Below, piece by piece: positions 49,820-59,148 of a stretch of DNA of 64,000 nucleotides. The stretch is taken from positions 2,480,001 to 2,544,000 of the forward strand of contig CATOUR010000011.1 in the NCBI GenBank assembly GCA_951848785.1, in the 5' to 3' direction. The notes beneath the pieces are model-generated. The model searched no databases. It worked only from the letters and a program-made list of their open reading frames with translations, and was not told the DNA's origin. The stretch comes from Callosobruchus maculatus (Eukaryota > Arthropoda > Insecta > Coleoptera > Chrysomelidae). Position 1 is the first letter of the stretch. Every line of letters begins with the position of its first letter. A program made the translations under genes and the position numbers.

Positions 49820-50364
49820 GCCAACCACCTGACGGGCCCTATCTTCGGGTTCGACCACCCCGGAAGAAAAGCACCCACACCGAGCCGGTTTCGGAAGCCG
49901 GCGTTGGGCAAGGTGGCGGTGCTTCGAATCGCCCTGATGACGACCCCCGCAATGACATGGACCGTTTTAGGTGGATGACGGAGCTCAGGGATGACCTGCT
50001 GAGCTGCGACGAGAGCAGTAGCCCGCGCCGTAGGGGATACATGTCCCGCATGTGTGAGAGGTGGTGTGAAATGCACCCAGAGCATAGCACGCTTACCTTT
50101 TAGAATTTGCGAGATTATGTATCGTACCTCCAGAGGCAGGGATATGTTCGTGCTCCAGCTCAGCCTGCCCCTTCGGTGGACGGAAGGCCTGTTAACCAGG
50201 CTGAAAGTTCGCCGGTAAGGCCCGCTGAGAGGGAAATCGACTAAGTCGTCTCACCTGGGGATTTCAGAGACCGAAGGGCCTTGCATAAGAACGGAAGGTC
50301 CTTGAAGCTGGCAGATTTGAAGAGAGAGGATGAGGTTGTAGGTGAACGTCTATCGGAGGCCTAA
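49820..50364 (+). pseudogene. Remnant of the N-terminal region of a LINE ORF
   Basis: One plus-strand frame reads GPYLRVRPPRKKSTHTEP, then PRNDMDRFRWMTELRDDLLS, CDESSSPRRRGYMSRMCERW and CEMHPEHSTLTF. After a TAG at 50101-50103 it continues NLRDYVSYLQRQGYV. A second stop lies at 50242-50244 and the frame ends at 50362-50364. The pattern RRGYM-x2-M-x3-W-x3-HPE followed by LRDYVSYLQ resembles the segment ahead of the reverse transcriptase in R2-like and related LINEs; I rely on memory of the pattern, not a search. No reverse transcriptase follows, so the fragment is truncated. It is GC-richer than its neighbours. Confidence 0.5.
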
Positions 50365-50475
50365 GTCTACAGGTCGTAATTATAAGATTGGTAGTTAGGT
50401 TAGGTTGAAAGTGCGTGGGGCAGCGCTACCTCCTTCCACTGCGACTCAGCTGTGTCTATTGTGACTCACACCTTT

Positions 50476-51237
50476 TTAGAATTCACCGTACAGTCCGCAC
50501 CTCTTTGCGAAGACGATCAACGTAAAGGGTGAAACTTCCTTGAAGTCATGAGGTTGCAGTTCGGCAAATCCAAATGTCTGGAACCTAGCATTATCCAGTA
50601 CTGGACAGGAGCAAAGAATATGCTCCGCTGTTTCGTCCTCCACGTAGCAGAAGCGACAGTCTGAAGTTTGTTCAAGACCCAACTTCCGCATGTGGTTCCT
50701 CAGACGACCATGTCCCGTCAGCAGACCAACCAGAATGCGGAGATTGTTCTTGTTACATTCCATGATCCTCGGGGGGGCCTGATTCGAGGGGTATCTTATG
50801 AACACCTTCGAGTACAGTAGCCCTGGTGTATCTCGCCAGTTCAGGAGTGCTTTGCTCACTGCTCAGTCTGAGATGGTCTTTTTAGCGGTGCTTTTTGCAA
50901 TGCCCGCAAATGATTCTGGCCCTATGACCACAGATTCAGTTCCTCTTCTTGCGAGTGCGTCGGCCAATACATTGCCTTCCACTCCGCTGTGACCCGGAAC
51001 CCAAATCAAGGTTACCCTGTTTCTCGTTCCGACCTTGTTGAGGAGGTGCATGCAGCTCCATACCAGTCTTGAATCAACCCGACTGGAGCACAGCGCTTTC
51101 AATGCAGCCTGGCTATCTGAAAAGATTGTTATAGATCTGCTTGTCAGGGGCATTTTGATGAGTTCCCTGACTCCCATCATCAATATACATATAGATGAGA
51201 TTGTTTTAGAAACGTTTGTCCATGTAATCAACCCCAA
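50476..51237 (-). pseudogene. LINE C-terminal fragment: RNase H plus zinc knuckle, one nonsense codon
   Basis: Minus-strand fragment of a LINE polyprotein. The RNase H part has IFSDSQAALKAL (catalytic D in SDSQ) and WVPGHSGVEGNVLADALARR (conserved H and D). It is followed by KKTISD, an in-frame TGA at 50863-50865, and AVSKALLNWRDTPG in the same frame. Related proteins usually have W after this D, so a single TGG-to-TGA change is the likely lesion. The C-terminus has a knuckle C-x2-C-x7-H-x4-C (CRFCYVEDETAEHILCSC) and ends at TAA 50476-50478. The reverse transcriptase and the first RNase H motif are missing, so the copy is 5'-truncated. Such RNase H tails occur in I/R1/LOA-type insect LINEs. 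Confidence 0.85.
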
Positions 51238-51467
51238 ACTGATGAAATTCTGCTTGAATTAATGTTGTTAATGTAGCAAATATTTTTATTAATAATTACA
51301 CTGAAACAGTTCAAGACAAAATACAGACTGACAAAAACTAAAAAGAGGAAATCTCGAGGGAAATCTAATGGAAATAAGAAATGTCCAACACAAGGGAACA
51401 TCTCTGAATCTAAATACATGTACATTTTTGTACTGTTACTACTGGCATTTCTCACCATTCTTATTTT
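51238..51467. other. AT-rich sequence, nothing recognised
   Basis: Between the RNase H fragment and the terminal fragment at 51468. No open frame with family motifs and no inverted repeats seen. Confidence 0.5.
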
Positions 51468-51666
51468 TTCAAAAAGTATTTTTCTTAATTTATCAACCGA
51501 GATGAACTCTAATACATATAAAATGTAATAATTATTCTGAAACTATAAAACAATTTAAATTTTCCGCGGAATGCCCGCCGTTCGGCCTACAGTAACCGGC
51601 CCACTATTTGACAGCTAAGCCACGTTGCCACATCTAAGGCTCCGGCCTAGTGTAGAGTCGGTCATG
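51468..51666. mobile_element. Terminal fragment of the THAP-bearing DNA transposon family
   Basis: From AAAAAGTATTTTTCTTAATT to GTCATG this matches 58974-59141, the right end of the element at 58146-59141. It includes CTATTTGACAGCTAAG, ACGTTGCCACATCTAAGGC and a CTAGTGTAGAGTCGGTCATG end. Only the right end is present, so it is a truncated copy. A piece of GC-rich sequence (near 51565-51600) is present here and absent in the other copy. Confidence 0.8.
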
Positions 51667-51938
51667 CTAGTACACATCCAACATCCACTTTGACGGTAAC
51701 CTTTTAGATCCACAATTCCTCTATTATATCTACCTCTCCTGACCTATGAGCTGGAAAAGAGATCTCGCAGTTTGCTGATTAACTCGTGTATAAACATCGT
51801 TACCATTAGGAAAAACAAAAACTGAAAGACTGGAGTGCTATTCGATTATCCTCCAGTTATTGACACGCTAAGAGTCTTTTCGATCAACACGTAGATTATG
51901 AAGGCGTACTTTGGTGATATTTTTAGGATTGGCTGCAT
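51667..51938. other. Unassigned sequence
   Basis: No gene or repeat recognised. The last 12 bp (51927-51938) are the left target duplication of the next element. Confidence 0.5.
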
Positions 51939-52102
51939 ATGCGTAGTTAGGTGGGGTGTCGGGGGGGCTATGCTCCCCCAAGAATGAAATTAGCCCCCCC
52001 AAAAATCCGAAAATACGTTGTTTTGTTCTAGGGCGGGGACTTCAGCCCCCTTAGATCCAGTGACTTAAGCCCCCCCAGATTCAGGGACTTAACTACGCCT
52101 AT
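51939..52102. mobile_element. 164-bp MITE-like element with C-rich/G-rich arms
   Basis: The ends are inverted: ATGCGTAGTTAGGT on the left, ATAGGCGTAGTTAAGT as the reverse complement of the right. The interior carries G-runs then C-runs (GGGGGGGCTA, TAGCCCCCCC, AAGCCCCCCC) and can fold back. It is bracketed by GATTGGCTGCAT (51927-51938) and GATCGGCTGCAT (52103-52114), a 12-bp direct repeat with one mismatch that looks like a target duplication. No coding capacity. Confidence 0.75.
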
Positions 52103-52190
52103 GATCGGCTGCATAGTATTATGCCTCTTTTTCGCTCTTCACAGAGGTCATCGCTTATATTGATTGAGTCTTTCGTTCAAATGTACTACA

Positions 52191-52640
52191 TACAGGGTGA
52201 GTTTTCGGTCGATAACTCCACTACTGTAGAAGATAGCGAAAAAAGTTGTATATAAAAGTTGTAGCCACGGATATGCTCCTTGCTCAGAAAATATTTTGAT
52301 TTATACAGGGTGAACCATAAGTACGTGGTGATGCAAACATGCATTTTTTTAAATGAGACACCCTATATATTATCCCTTACTCAAATTCTACTAACGATTT
52401 CCGTTCTTCCAATATAGGGTATTGTTACATTATACAGGGTATTTCAAGAGTTATGATCGTTTTTATATCCAAATCGCTGTCAAACGAACGTACTGTATAT
52501 CAAAAAGTAATGAATCAAAAATTGTTCTTTTACATGGAAAGATTAAGAATATCCTGTAGTTTTGAAATCAGCTATAAAGAAAGCCCGCGACACATATTCG
52601 TATACAGGGTGATGTAGAATGCAAAATCTAGATTTTCTCG
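52191..52640. repeat. Dispersed repeat cluster with TACAGGG borders (first cluster)
   Basis: TACAGGG(T) occurs at 52191, 52304, 52433 and 52603, and a related ACACCCTATATATT near 52358. The text between them recurs in the second cluster: TCGATAACTCCACTACTGTA near 52209 and 54690, and the TTATACAGGGTATTTCAA region near 52431 and 56045 with about 200 bp of flanking similarity. The units are non-coding. Their class is unknown to me. Confidence 0.75.
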
Positions 52641-52674
52641 CTCTTTTTAAATGTAACCCCCGATATTTTATTAT

Positions 52675-53093
52675 ATGCTTTTGAAATGTGGACGTGGATG
52701 AGAATGCTAAGAGTGCCTCATACCGCCCATCAAACAAACGTTTCCATACCGGATGAGCTCGGTATTCCAAAGAGACTATCCTCCATTGTGTCGACGAGAA
52801 TGCTTACATTCTCCGGACATATACACAGAAGCAATAATATGGAGAAACTTGTAGTTCAGGGTCATGCCCCGAGTGAGCGGCGCCGTGGCCGTTCCCCTAC
52901 ACACTGGGTGGATACGACGAAACAGTTGCTGGATATGAGTATGAGCGCCACTGAACTGACAGTAAATCGCGAACGATGGCGAGCTACAGTTGTCAAAACT
53001 ATAGATAATATTCGTGTCGGCAATACTCTAGCTCCGACTTGCATTTTGCATTGCATTTTACGAGTTCACAACATGTCTGTTAAGAGAATGTGA
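52675..53093 (+). pseudogene. RTE-type LINE reverse transcriptase, C-terminal fragment
   Basis: A plus-strand frame reads YAFEMWTWMRMLRVPHTAH, then IPKRLSSIVSTRMLTFSGHI, GRSPTHWVDTTKQLLDMS and NRERWRATVVKTIDNIR to a stop at 53091-53093. The order of aromatic W-x2-RMLR, a basic LTFSGHIxR motif, GRSPTHW and a final RERWRA matches the C-terminal tail of RTE/BovB-like endonuclease-reverse transcriptases. All catalytic domains are missing, so this is a 5'-truncated 3' end, normal for this kind of LINE. The stop is followed by GACTATGATGATG. Its 3' 170 bp recur at 54088-54253. Confidence 0.8.
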
Positions 53094-53170
53094 CTATGAT
53101 GATGTTGTAGGACATATCATGTGAACATCGCACCATATCACGACTATAACGATGCAGAAATTTCTTAAGT

Positions 53171-53308
53171 GGGTGACACAGGTACGAACCTTAAGTACGC
53201 GGTTTTTAAGTTCGCAAACTTACTCGGCTCGACGTCGGTGACACATGTGAAGCTGAAAGCACTTATTTTGATCATAAGTACGCGTACTTGCTCGTACGTG
53301 TGTCACCC
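53171..53308. mobile_element. 138-bp MITE with GGGTGACACA inverted ends
   Basis: The left end GGGTGACACAGGTACGAAC and the reverse complement of the right end (GGGTGACACACGTACGAGC) agree at 17 of 19 positions. Further inside, AAGTACGCG appears in both arms. A third GGTGACACATGTG lies in the middle (near 53235). No clear target duplication is visible in the flanks, and there is no coding sequence. Confidence 0.75.
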
Positions 53309-54087
53309 CTTTTATATGAGATAATTAATTTGGAATATTGTATCTGCTAAAAATGTTGATAAAAAGCCAACCTAAACAGCAATAATTATGCAGACAATTA
53401 GTTCAAAAAAATGTGATCCGCCTAGTGAATGTGACTCAGTCTGGAAAACGTTTTCTAGGCTAATTTCTTGGATAGATACAACGTTCCATTATGGGATCAG
53501 CTTGTTTATTTGAGTTCTGTAAATAATGATTATATTGCTTTCCATCCAATAAAATATCAAATTCGGACTTACTATAAATTATATTTTAGTGAAAAAAACC
53601 TCAAGAGGTACAATGAACGAAGTTCCAAAATGATGTAGCTATTATCAAATCATTTGGTTCTATAAAATGTATTGGAAAACCTTGATCTGTTTTCTGGAAA
53701 TACAGTCTGTTTCTATCGTTTATCTTATTTTTGTGTAGTTTAGAAGCTTGGTCCAATTTTCAAGCATCTTGGTTCTTTATTATATTAACTATGACGCGTT
53801 CTTATTCCTCAATAGAATGAGATCGAATCTGATTGCGTATACTTAACAGGGGAATTTAGTCATATTATCCTATCCCATTATGCATACTTTTGGTATAGGT
53901 ACGTTTCTTTTGTTAAGACTGTCGTTGAGTATTGCTCTCTTATTTAATTCGTTGTTTGGTACCCTCTTCCGAGGACAAATTTGTTGTTATTCTCTCCACT
54001 TTATGATATCTGCAAAATGTCTGTGAAAGCGTAAGTGAAGCTAACATTTTCTGTTGCAACTCGCAAAAGGTGTTTCTATACATAAAC
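53309..54087. other. AT-rich sequence, nothing recognised
   Basis: About 780 bp with no open frame above background and no inverted or direct repeat that I could see. Confidence 0.5.
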
Positions 54088-54253
54088 AGTTTTCAAAACT
54101 ATTGATAATATTCGTGTCGGAAATACTCTAGCTCCGACTTAATGCATTTTACGAGTTCACAACATGTTTGTTAAGAGAATGTGACTATGATGATGCTATA
54201 GAACATACGAGTATCATGTGAACATCGCACCATATCACGAGTATAACGATGCA
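54088..54253 (+). repeat. Second copy of the RTE-type LINE 3' end
   Basis: Matches 52992-53158: AAAACTATTGATAATATTCG, CTCTAGCTCCGACTT, ACGAGTTCACAACATG, GAGAATGTGACTATGATGATG and CATCGCACCATATCACGA. It lacks about 10 bp (the TTGCATTTTGCATTG stretch is shorter). It starts deep inside the 3' end, so it is a severely 5'-truncated copy of the same family. Confidence 0.85.
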
Positions 54254-54660
54254 GACCCATTTCTCGATGGATATGAGTGAATAAGACACCCTTATAAAAT
54301 ATCAGATTAACAAGTAACAGAGTTAACGAGTACGCCCCTAAACGCAAATATGGGTCCCGGTACTAAGCCGCTATAATTAAGCTCCTATTTACGACGATGC
54401 TCGTTAATCTCTGAATGCTATAATTAAAGTAAAATTCTGCAAAGACCTGCTACAGATTATTATGTACACTTGAGATGACTCGATATTATTATCTTTTGTT
54501 TTGCTCCAAACGAAAACAGAAGAATACGCTCTAATTGACGTTAATGTCCAACCCAATATTCGCTTAGATCTTGAAGTGACATCTTAGCTGATCAGCTTTC
54601 TCGCACACTACTATCGATCTGCTGCACCAGCTACGGACACGAAATTGAGAAAACAACTTT
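54254..54660. other. Unassigned sequence
   Basis: No gene and no repeat recognised between the LINE 3' end and the second TACAGGG cluster. Confidence 0.5.
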
Positions 54661-56165
54661 GTACAGGGTGAGTTTTTAGTACCGGCTCGGTCGATAACTC
54701 CACTACTGTAAAAGATAGCGAAAAAAGTTGTATACAGGGTGTCCAGTTAGTGTGTAATTCTTCGATGTCTCGCAAGGTATACCTGATAGGAGAAAATGTC
54801 AAATATAAAAGTTATTTGGTTACTTAAGACGCATATCCTAAAAATATTTTGAAATATACAGGGTGTTGCGAGAAAGTAGGATAGTGATCAACTTGATTTT
54901 TTTTATATAAAACTATAACTTTCTTTCTTAAATGCTTCTAGTTTCCATCATCTCTATTCAACCCTAAAATATTTTTGGGATCGGTTGCGACGTTGCCAAG
55001 TTATAATTTATTTTCTATTAATTTCCGGATTTGCAAGGTCGCAAGTAATACGTCCAAATTGGTATATTCCTTTAACTTTTCGCAATAATATTAAACACCA
55101 AGTTACTTGAATATTAAGTGGATATTATTTTGGATGTTATCAGCACTTTGTATCTACAGGGTGTTTTTGGCAGAATTTTAAATCATGGCAATTTGAAGGT
55201 CATTTTACTTTGTTTTTTTAAATGTAACACCCTGTATATTTTATTTTAAATCGAAATATCTACTAATACTCTATCTCGCCTTGTAATATTTTTCATCGCG
55301 TTTGCGGCGTTACCAAGTTATAAATAATTTTTCCAAATTTTTAAACAAATATCCTCGATTTTAATTTATTTTAAATAGAATCCCTCGTAGAATCCTCTAC
55401 TTATTTTTATTGCAATGAATTGCGTATGTGGAATTTAGTAAGATCTCACAATTTCAAAATTTTGTTTCTATTAATTACTGAGATACGGCAACAGCGCTTT
55501 TTCAGTAAACGGTACCGGAACGCTTAAATATTTCCGCATTGCCTGCATCGATTCAATAATTTGCATTTTTCTCGAAAACGGTTAGCCCTATCGAGATGTA
55601 CCAAGACACCATTGTTACGTAGAAATCTCTGAAATACCACATTCTAAAATCAAAATGTCAAAAAAATTACCTTTTAGAAAATGGGGTTATTTTTACCCTT
55701 AACTCCTCCCGTATGATACGCCTCGGATTAAAATTATGAAATTCTGAATTCAGAATCAGATTCAGCGTCAAAAGTTTACCCATCGTACCTAATTTCGTAA
55801 TTTTGTTATGAATGGTTTCGAGAATATCGAGGGAAACCGTCTTCAGGGTGCCCCATGCAAAGGAGCGTAGCTCCCTTAGGAAGCATTTCCGGACCCATGT
55901 TCATATGGCATTTTCTTTCTATTTTTCGGAGTACTATTCGTGGTTAAAGTTTGTTAACATACTTAATTAACACCCTGTATATTATTCAATATTTAGATTC
56001 TAATAATAATTCACGTTTTTAAAATATAAGGTATTGTAACATTATATACAGGGTATTTCAAAAGTGATGACATTTTTATACCCAAATCGCTGCCGAATGA
56101 ACGAACTGTATATTGAAAATTAACGAATCAAAAATTATTCTTTTTACATGTAAAGATAAAAAATG
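54661..56165. repeat. Dispersed repeat cluster with TACAGGG borders (second cluster)
   Basis: TACAGGG lies at 54662, 54733, 54857, 55155 and 56047, and the opposite orientation CCCTGTA at 55230 and 55973, so both directions are present. Between the borders are AT-rich non-coding stretches. 55967-56165 matches 52352-52545 (AACATTATATACAGGG, CCAAATCGCTGCCGAATGAA and so on). Opposed motifs about 75 bp apart (55155 and 55230) could be ends of a small element, but I cannot set boundaries. Confidence 0.7.
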
Positions 56166-56215
56166 ACCTTTAGCATAGTGCCTTGGAAAAAAAATGGTAT
56201 CACCGTCATGCAGAA

Positions 56216-57000
56216 AACGTAGAAAATGATCAGAAACCCCTAAAACGCCTAAAAACAAAGTTTGAGCTGTTTTTATATTTTTAGTTTTTTATTATTGCCA
56301 CGCCACCACTGACCCGATTTTTCCAAAGGATACGCGTTTTCCATCCGCGCCTTGGGAGTAATACTATTTCAAAATTTCATTAAAATCAATTGAACAATTT
56401 TCGAGTTACGCGATATCGAACGATCTGAAACAATACTCGTATGTATACATCACAAATTCCAAGTCCCGTGGTTTCTATAATAAGCATGCAACGTTCGGAT
56501 GGACCTAAAAAAGTGTATGATGCCGCTAGGTTTTTCATTCATATATCAATGGACAGCCCATTACGAATACAACAAAATTTTCAGTATTACAACCCCCCAC
56601 CCCCCAACCACCCCAAATTCACCCCCACCCAAGAAAAAGTAGAAAACGATCAGGAACCCCTAAAACGCCTAAAAGCAAAGTTTGGGGCATATTTGAAATT
56701 TTTCGTTTTTTGCTAATTACTCCGGCCCCCGTATAACGATTTTCAAAATTATAGGGAACATTACCTACTACGACCCCACAGCATAACGCTGCCCAAATTT
56801 CATCACAATCCATGCAGCGGTTACTGAGATCACGAGGGTAGAAAAACGCGAACAGACAGACCGACAGACAAACCGACAGACAGACCTACGGAAATGACAT
56901 GGATTTTCGTTATGTAAACATCATAAAACGCCCAAAAAGTGTATTATCTCAAAATCGAAAATTTTTGCGATCACAATACTCCCCTTACCTATCGGTGTGG
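56216..57000. repeat. Dispersed ~785-bp repeat, copy 1
   Basis: Matches 61776-62560 almost throughout: CCCTAAAACGCCTAAAAAC, ATACTCGTATGTATACATC, GTATAACGATTTTCAAAATT, GCGATCACAATACTCCCC. Each copy contains two related sub-units, both starting at GAAAA(T/C)GATCAG and CCCCTAAAACGCC (56226 and 56641). There is a short (GACA)n tract near 56856-56886. Polyproline-like C-runs are compositional; the open frame across them (56441-56716) is not conserved in copy 2 and is not called a gene. Confidence 0.85.
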
Positions 57001-57353
57001 GAAGTAAAATACCTTCCTAATTTACATTCTGTCTCAAGTTACACATTTCGACTATCCTCCATTATCCTCATCAGAAGGTATTTCATTTCCAACTAATAAT
57101 ACTTGGGTTCAATTTAGTTAAATGGCTAACAAACTATCTCTGGCGATATCATTTTTCTGCTGCATGGATTCTCAGTGGAGATGTAAACGAACGATCAAGT
57201 TTTAACGACCCAAATTCCATCCGGAATCGAAAACTTCTCCCATTACTTGCTAATTTGGTCAGCTGACGCCTGCTACGTCATTTGGAGGGAAAGCGCGCGA
57301 GTCTAGGGGGGGGGATGGGTGCGATTGCCTCCCTACCCAGGGCAACGAAGTGT
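57001..57353. other. Unassigned sequence before MITE copy 2
   Basis: No gene recognised. Contains a G-run near 57306. Confidence 0.5.
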
Positions 57354-57948
57354 GGGTACTTGCAGAAAAAAATATTATGTCGTTTACGCGTTCCTTAGAG
57401 CCTAGTAAACATGACAAAATCATTTGTTTGGTTTTTTGGAGTCGGCTGTGACAGATATTCCAAAAATTACTTCAGATGCCGGAAAATGCCGCGCAAACAA
57501 CCTCTGACGTCAGTGATATCCTATAGTGATGGGATGTAAAGTATTGATATTCGATATCGATAGCCAGTGCTAACCTAACATTTTGACATTGATCATTATA
57601 ACCACAAAACACAGTCACACACAAAAGTATATAATAAAAGTCAAAAGAATAAAAGTTAGGCTAGATTACTAATTCACTTTGTAGGGATGGGCTTGAATAA
57701 GATTCTATCTTTGGATTCATTCATAATGGGATGCGCCGAAATAAAATGATGGCTTCGATTAGTTGCGAATCTCGGTCACAAACAGGATGAACTGTGATAC
57801 CTGTCAGATATAAAAATGTATTGCAACGAAAATGCTAGTGGGTTAATTGCCTGTTTCAAATATCTGTAAGTATCAATAAATTGAGTCGCATTGTTAAAGA
57901 ATTCAGATCATCTCTAGTTTGCACTTGAATCTCACTGATCTGCGCTGT
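57354..57948. mobile_element. Partial second copy of the GGGTACTTGCAG MITE
   Basis: Starts exactly at GGGTACTTGCAG, as at 43460, and matches 43460-44016 to TGCGCTGT, with small indels. One near 57577-57640 replaces a shorter stretch in copy 1. The right-hand 230 bp and the right inverted end are absent, so this copy is truncated or was broken by later insertion. The left flank is GTGT, not TA. Confidence 0.8.
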
Positions 57949-58145
57949 GTGTTTTCGATTAGTTTGTTTGTTGTGGCTTGTGGCTAGTGTATGACTTTGG
58001 TTACCGACTTATGTGTGCCTGTGTACTCTGTGGCATTTTCTACAACCGACGTTGTGTGGAGTGATTGTATATCTATAATTCCTTCCACTCATTAGTTTCT
58101 GCATACGGTAAGCCTTTCCTTGCACGAGTTCCCGATGTGTGTATC
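57949..58145. other. Unassigned sequence before the THAP element
   Basis: T/G-rich sequence lacking recognised features. It ends in GTGTATC (58139-58145), the left target duplication of the next element. Confidence 0.5.
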
Positions 58146-58240
58146 CATGGTCGACTCTACTCACTAGGCCGGAGCATTGAAATATGGCAACACTGAATCG
58201 GGGGCCGAGCTTTTATTTGTTGTTAAGTCATTAGTGTACC

Positions 58241-58560
58241 CTTCCAGAGCAAAAAAGAAGATTGGAAGGTGATTTTTAATGTGTTTCTAATTATTTACCT
58301 GCACAAACGAAACTATAAAGATAAAAAGATGCCTGCAAAGTGTGTAGTACCAGGTTGCACTAGCAATTGTGCTTCCAATAAAGGACATACCAAACATAAC
58401 CTTCCAGAGTGAAAAAGAAGATTGGAAGGTGATTTTAATGTGTTTCTAATCATTTACATGCACAAACGAAACTATAAAGATAAAACATGCATGCAAAGTG
58501 TGTAGTACCAGGTTGCACTAGCAATTGTGCTTCCAATAAAGGACATGAACAGAAGTGGGT
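58241..58560 (+). repeat. 160-bp tandem duplication including the THAP start
   Basis: CTTCCAGAG begins at 58241 and again at 58401. The two units share GAAGATTGGAAGGTGAT, TGTTTCTAAT, GCACAAACGAAACTATAAAG and GCAAAGTGTGTAGTACCAGG with about 10 differences. Both units contain the THAP N-terminal coding segment, so the duplication copied a coding exon together with its upstream sequence. Confidence 0.92.
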
Positions 58561-58916
58561 GAACGGTATTCCTCGTAAGGGCTGGTTATATTTATAAGAA
58601 TAAAGACAATAATTTACAAACATTTCAAAGGATAAGACCTATTTTAAAGCACAATGTGGTACCTACAATGTTTTCTGGACCTCCCAAGTATCACAGAAAA
58701 AGACAGCTAATAGAACTCATCTGGGCATGCATCTGGGCATACTTACAAAAAGATTTGATAGTGAAAGGGAATCAAGACCAGCAAGAATGGCTTCAAAGTG
58801 ACCTAATAGTGAATTTTTCTAGCTCAAGTGAAAACTTACAAAGTAAATTGAGTGCTCATTTAAGTGGAAGTGGAAGTGGCACCAGGAAACAGGATGCGTT
58901 TATTTTTATTTTGTAG
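58329..58916 (+). pseudogene. Broken THAP zinc-finger coding region
   Basis: THAP domains are C2CH zinc-binding DNA-binding modules of about 90 residues, starting near M-x2-C-x4-C and ending near AVPTIF. Unit 1 (58329-58412) encodes MPAKCVVPGCTSNCASNKGH and stops after seven more residues. Unit 2 (58487-58597) encodes the same start from MHAKC and adds EQKWVNGIPRKGWLYL, matching the usual W and RKGW positions, then stops. A +1 frame (58596-58916) has QTFQRIRPILKHNVVPTMF, matching the LK-x-(A/V)VPTIF end of THAP domains, followed by a low-complexity tail to a TAG at 58914-58916. The C-x2-H pair is not visible, so the finger is incomplete. It could be a transposase N-terminus or a captured host THAP gene. 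Confidence 0.75.
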
Positions 58917-59148
58917 GGTCTGACTACGATGAACCAGACATCAGATGTAAGTGGTATTAGTAGTGGTAATTCTAAAAAGTATTTTTCTTAATTTATCAAC
59001 CGAGATGAACTCTTAATACATATAAAATGTAATAATTATTATTCTGAAACTATAAAACAATTTACGGTAACCAGACCCCTATTTGACAGCTAAGCGACGT
59101 TGCCACATCTAAGGCTCCGTTCTAGTATAGAGTCAGCCATGGTGTATC

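Larger units (their letters stand above)
58146..59141 (+). mobile_element. ~1-kb inverted-repeat DNA transposon carrying a THAP-domain remnant (P-superfamily-like)
   Basis: The left end CATGGTCGACTCTA, CACTAG, CGGAGC, TT, TGGCAAC aligns to the reverse complement of the right end CATGGCTGACTCTA, TACTAG, CGGAGC, TT, TGGCAAC over about 45 bp with roughly 75% identity. GTGTATC precedes (58139-58145) and follows (59142-59148) as a direct repeat. P-type elements have a THAP-domain transposase and make 8-bp duplications. The 7-bp match plus one mismatch and the CATG start fit this, but the family is inferred. The element contains a broken THAP coding region and no recognisable transposase core, so it is non-autonomous. 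The right end recurs at 51468-51666. Confidence 0.72.

Noticed and set aside
49905..49935. TTCGAATC resembling a tRNA B box
   Set aside because: No A box or cloverleaf could be drawn around it.
49690..50090. Minus-strand open frames of 131 and 83 aa in the GC-rich segment
   Set aside because: They overlap the better supported plus-strand LINE remnant and are explained by GC-rich composition.
56441..56716. Open frame of 91 aa with a proline-rich stretch
   Set aside because: It crosses C-runs of a dispersed repeat, and the frame is not kept in the second copy at 62 kb.
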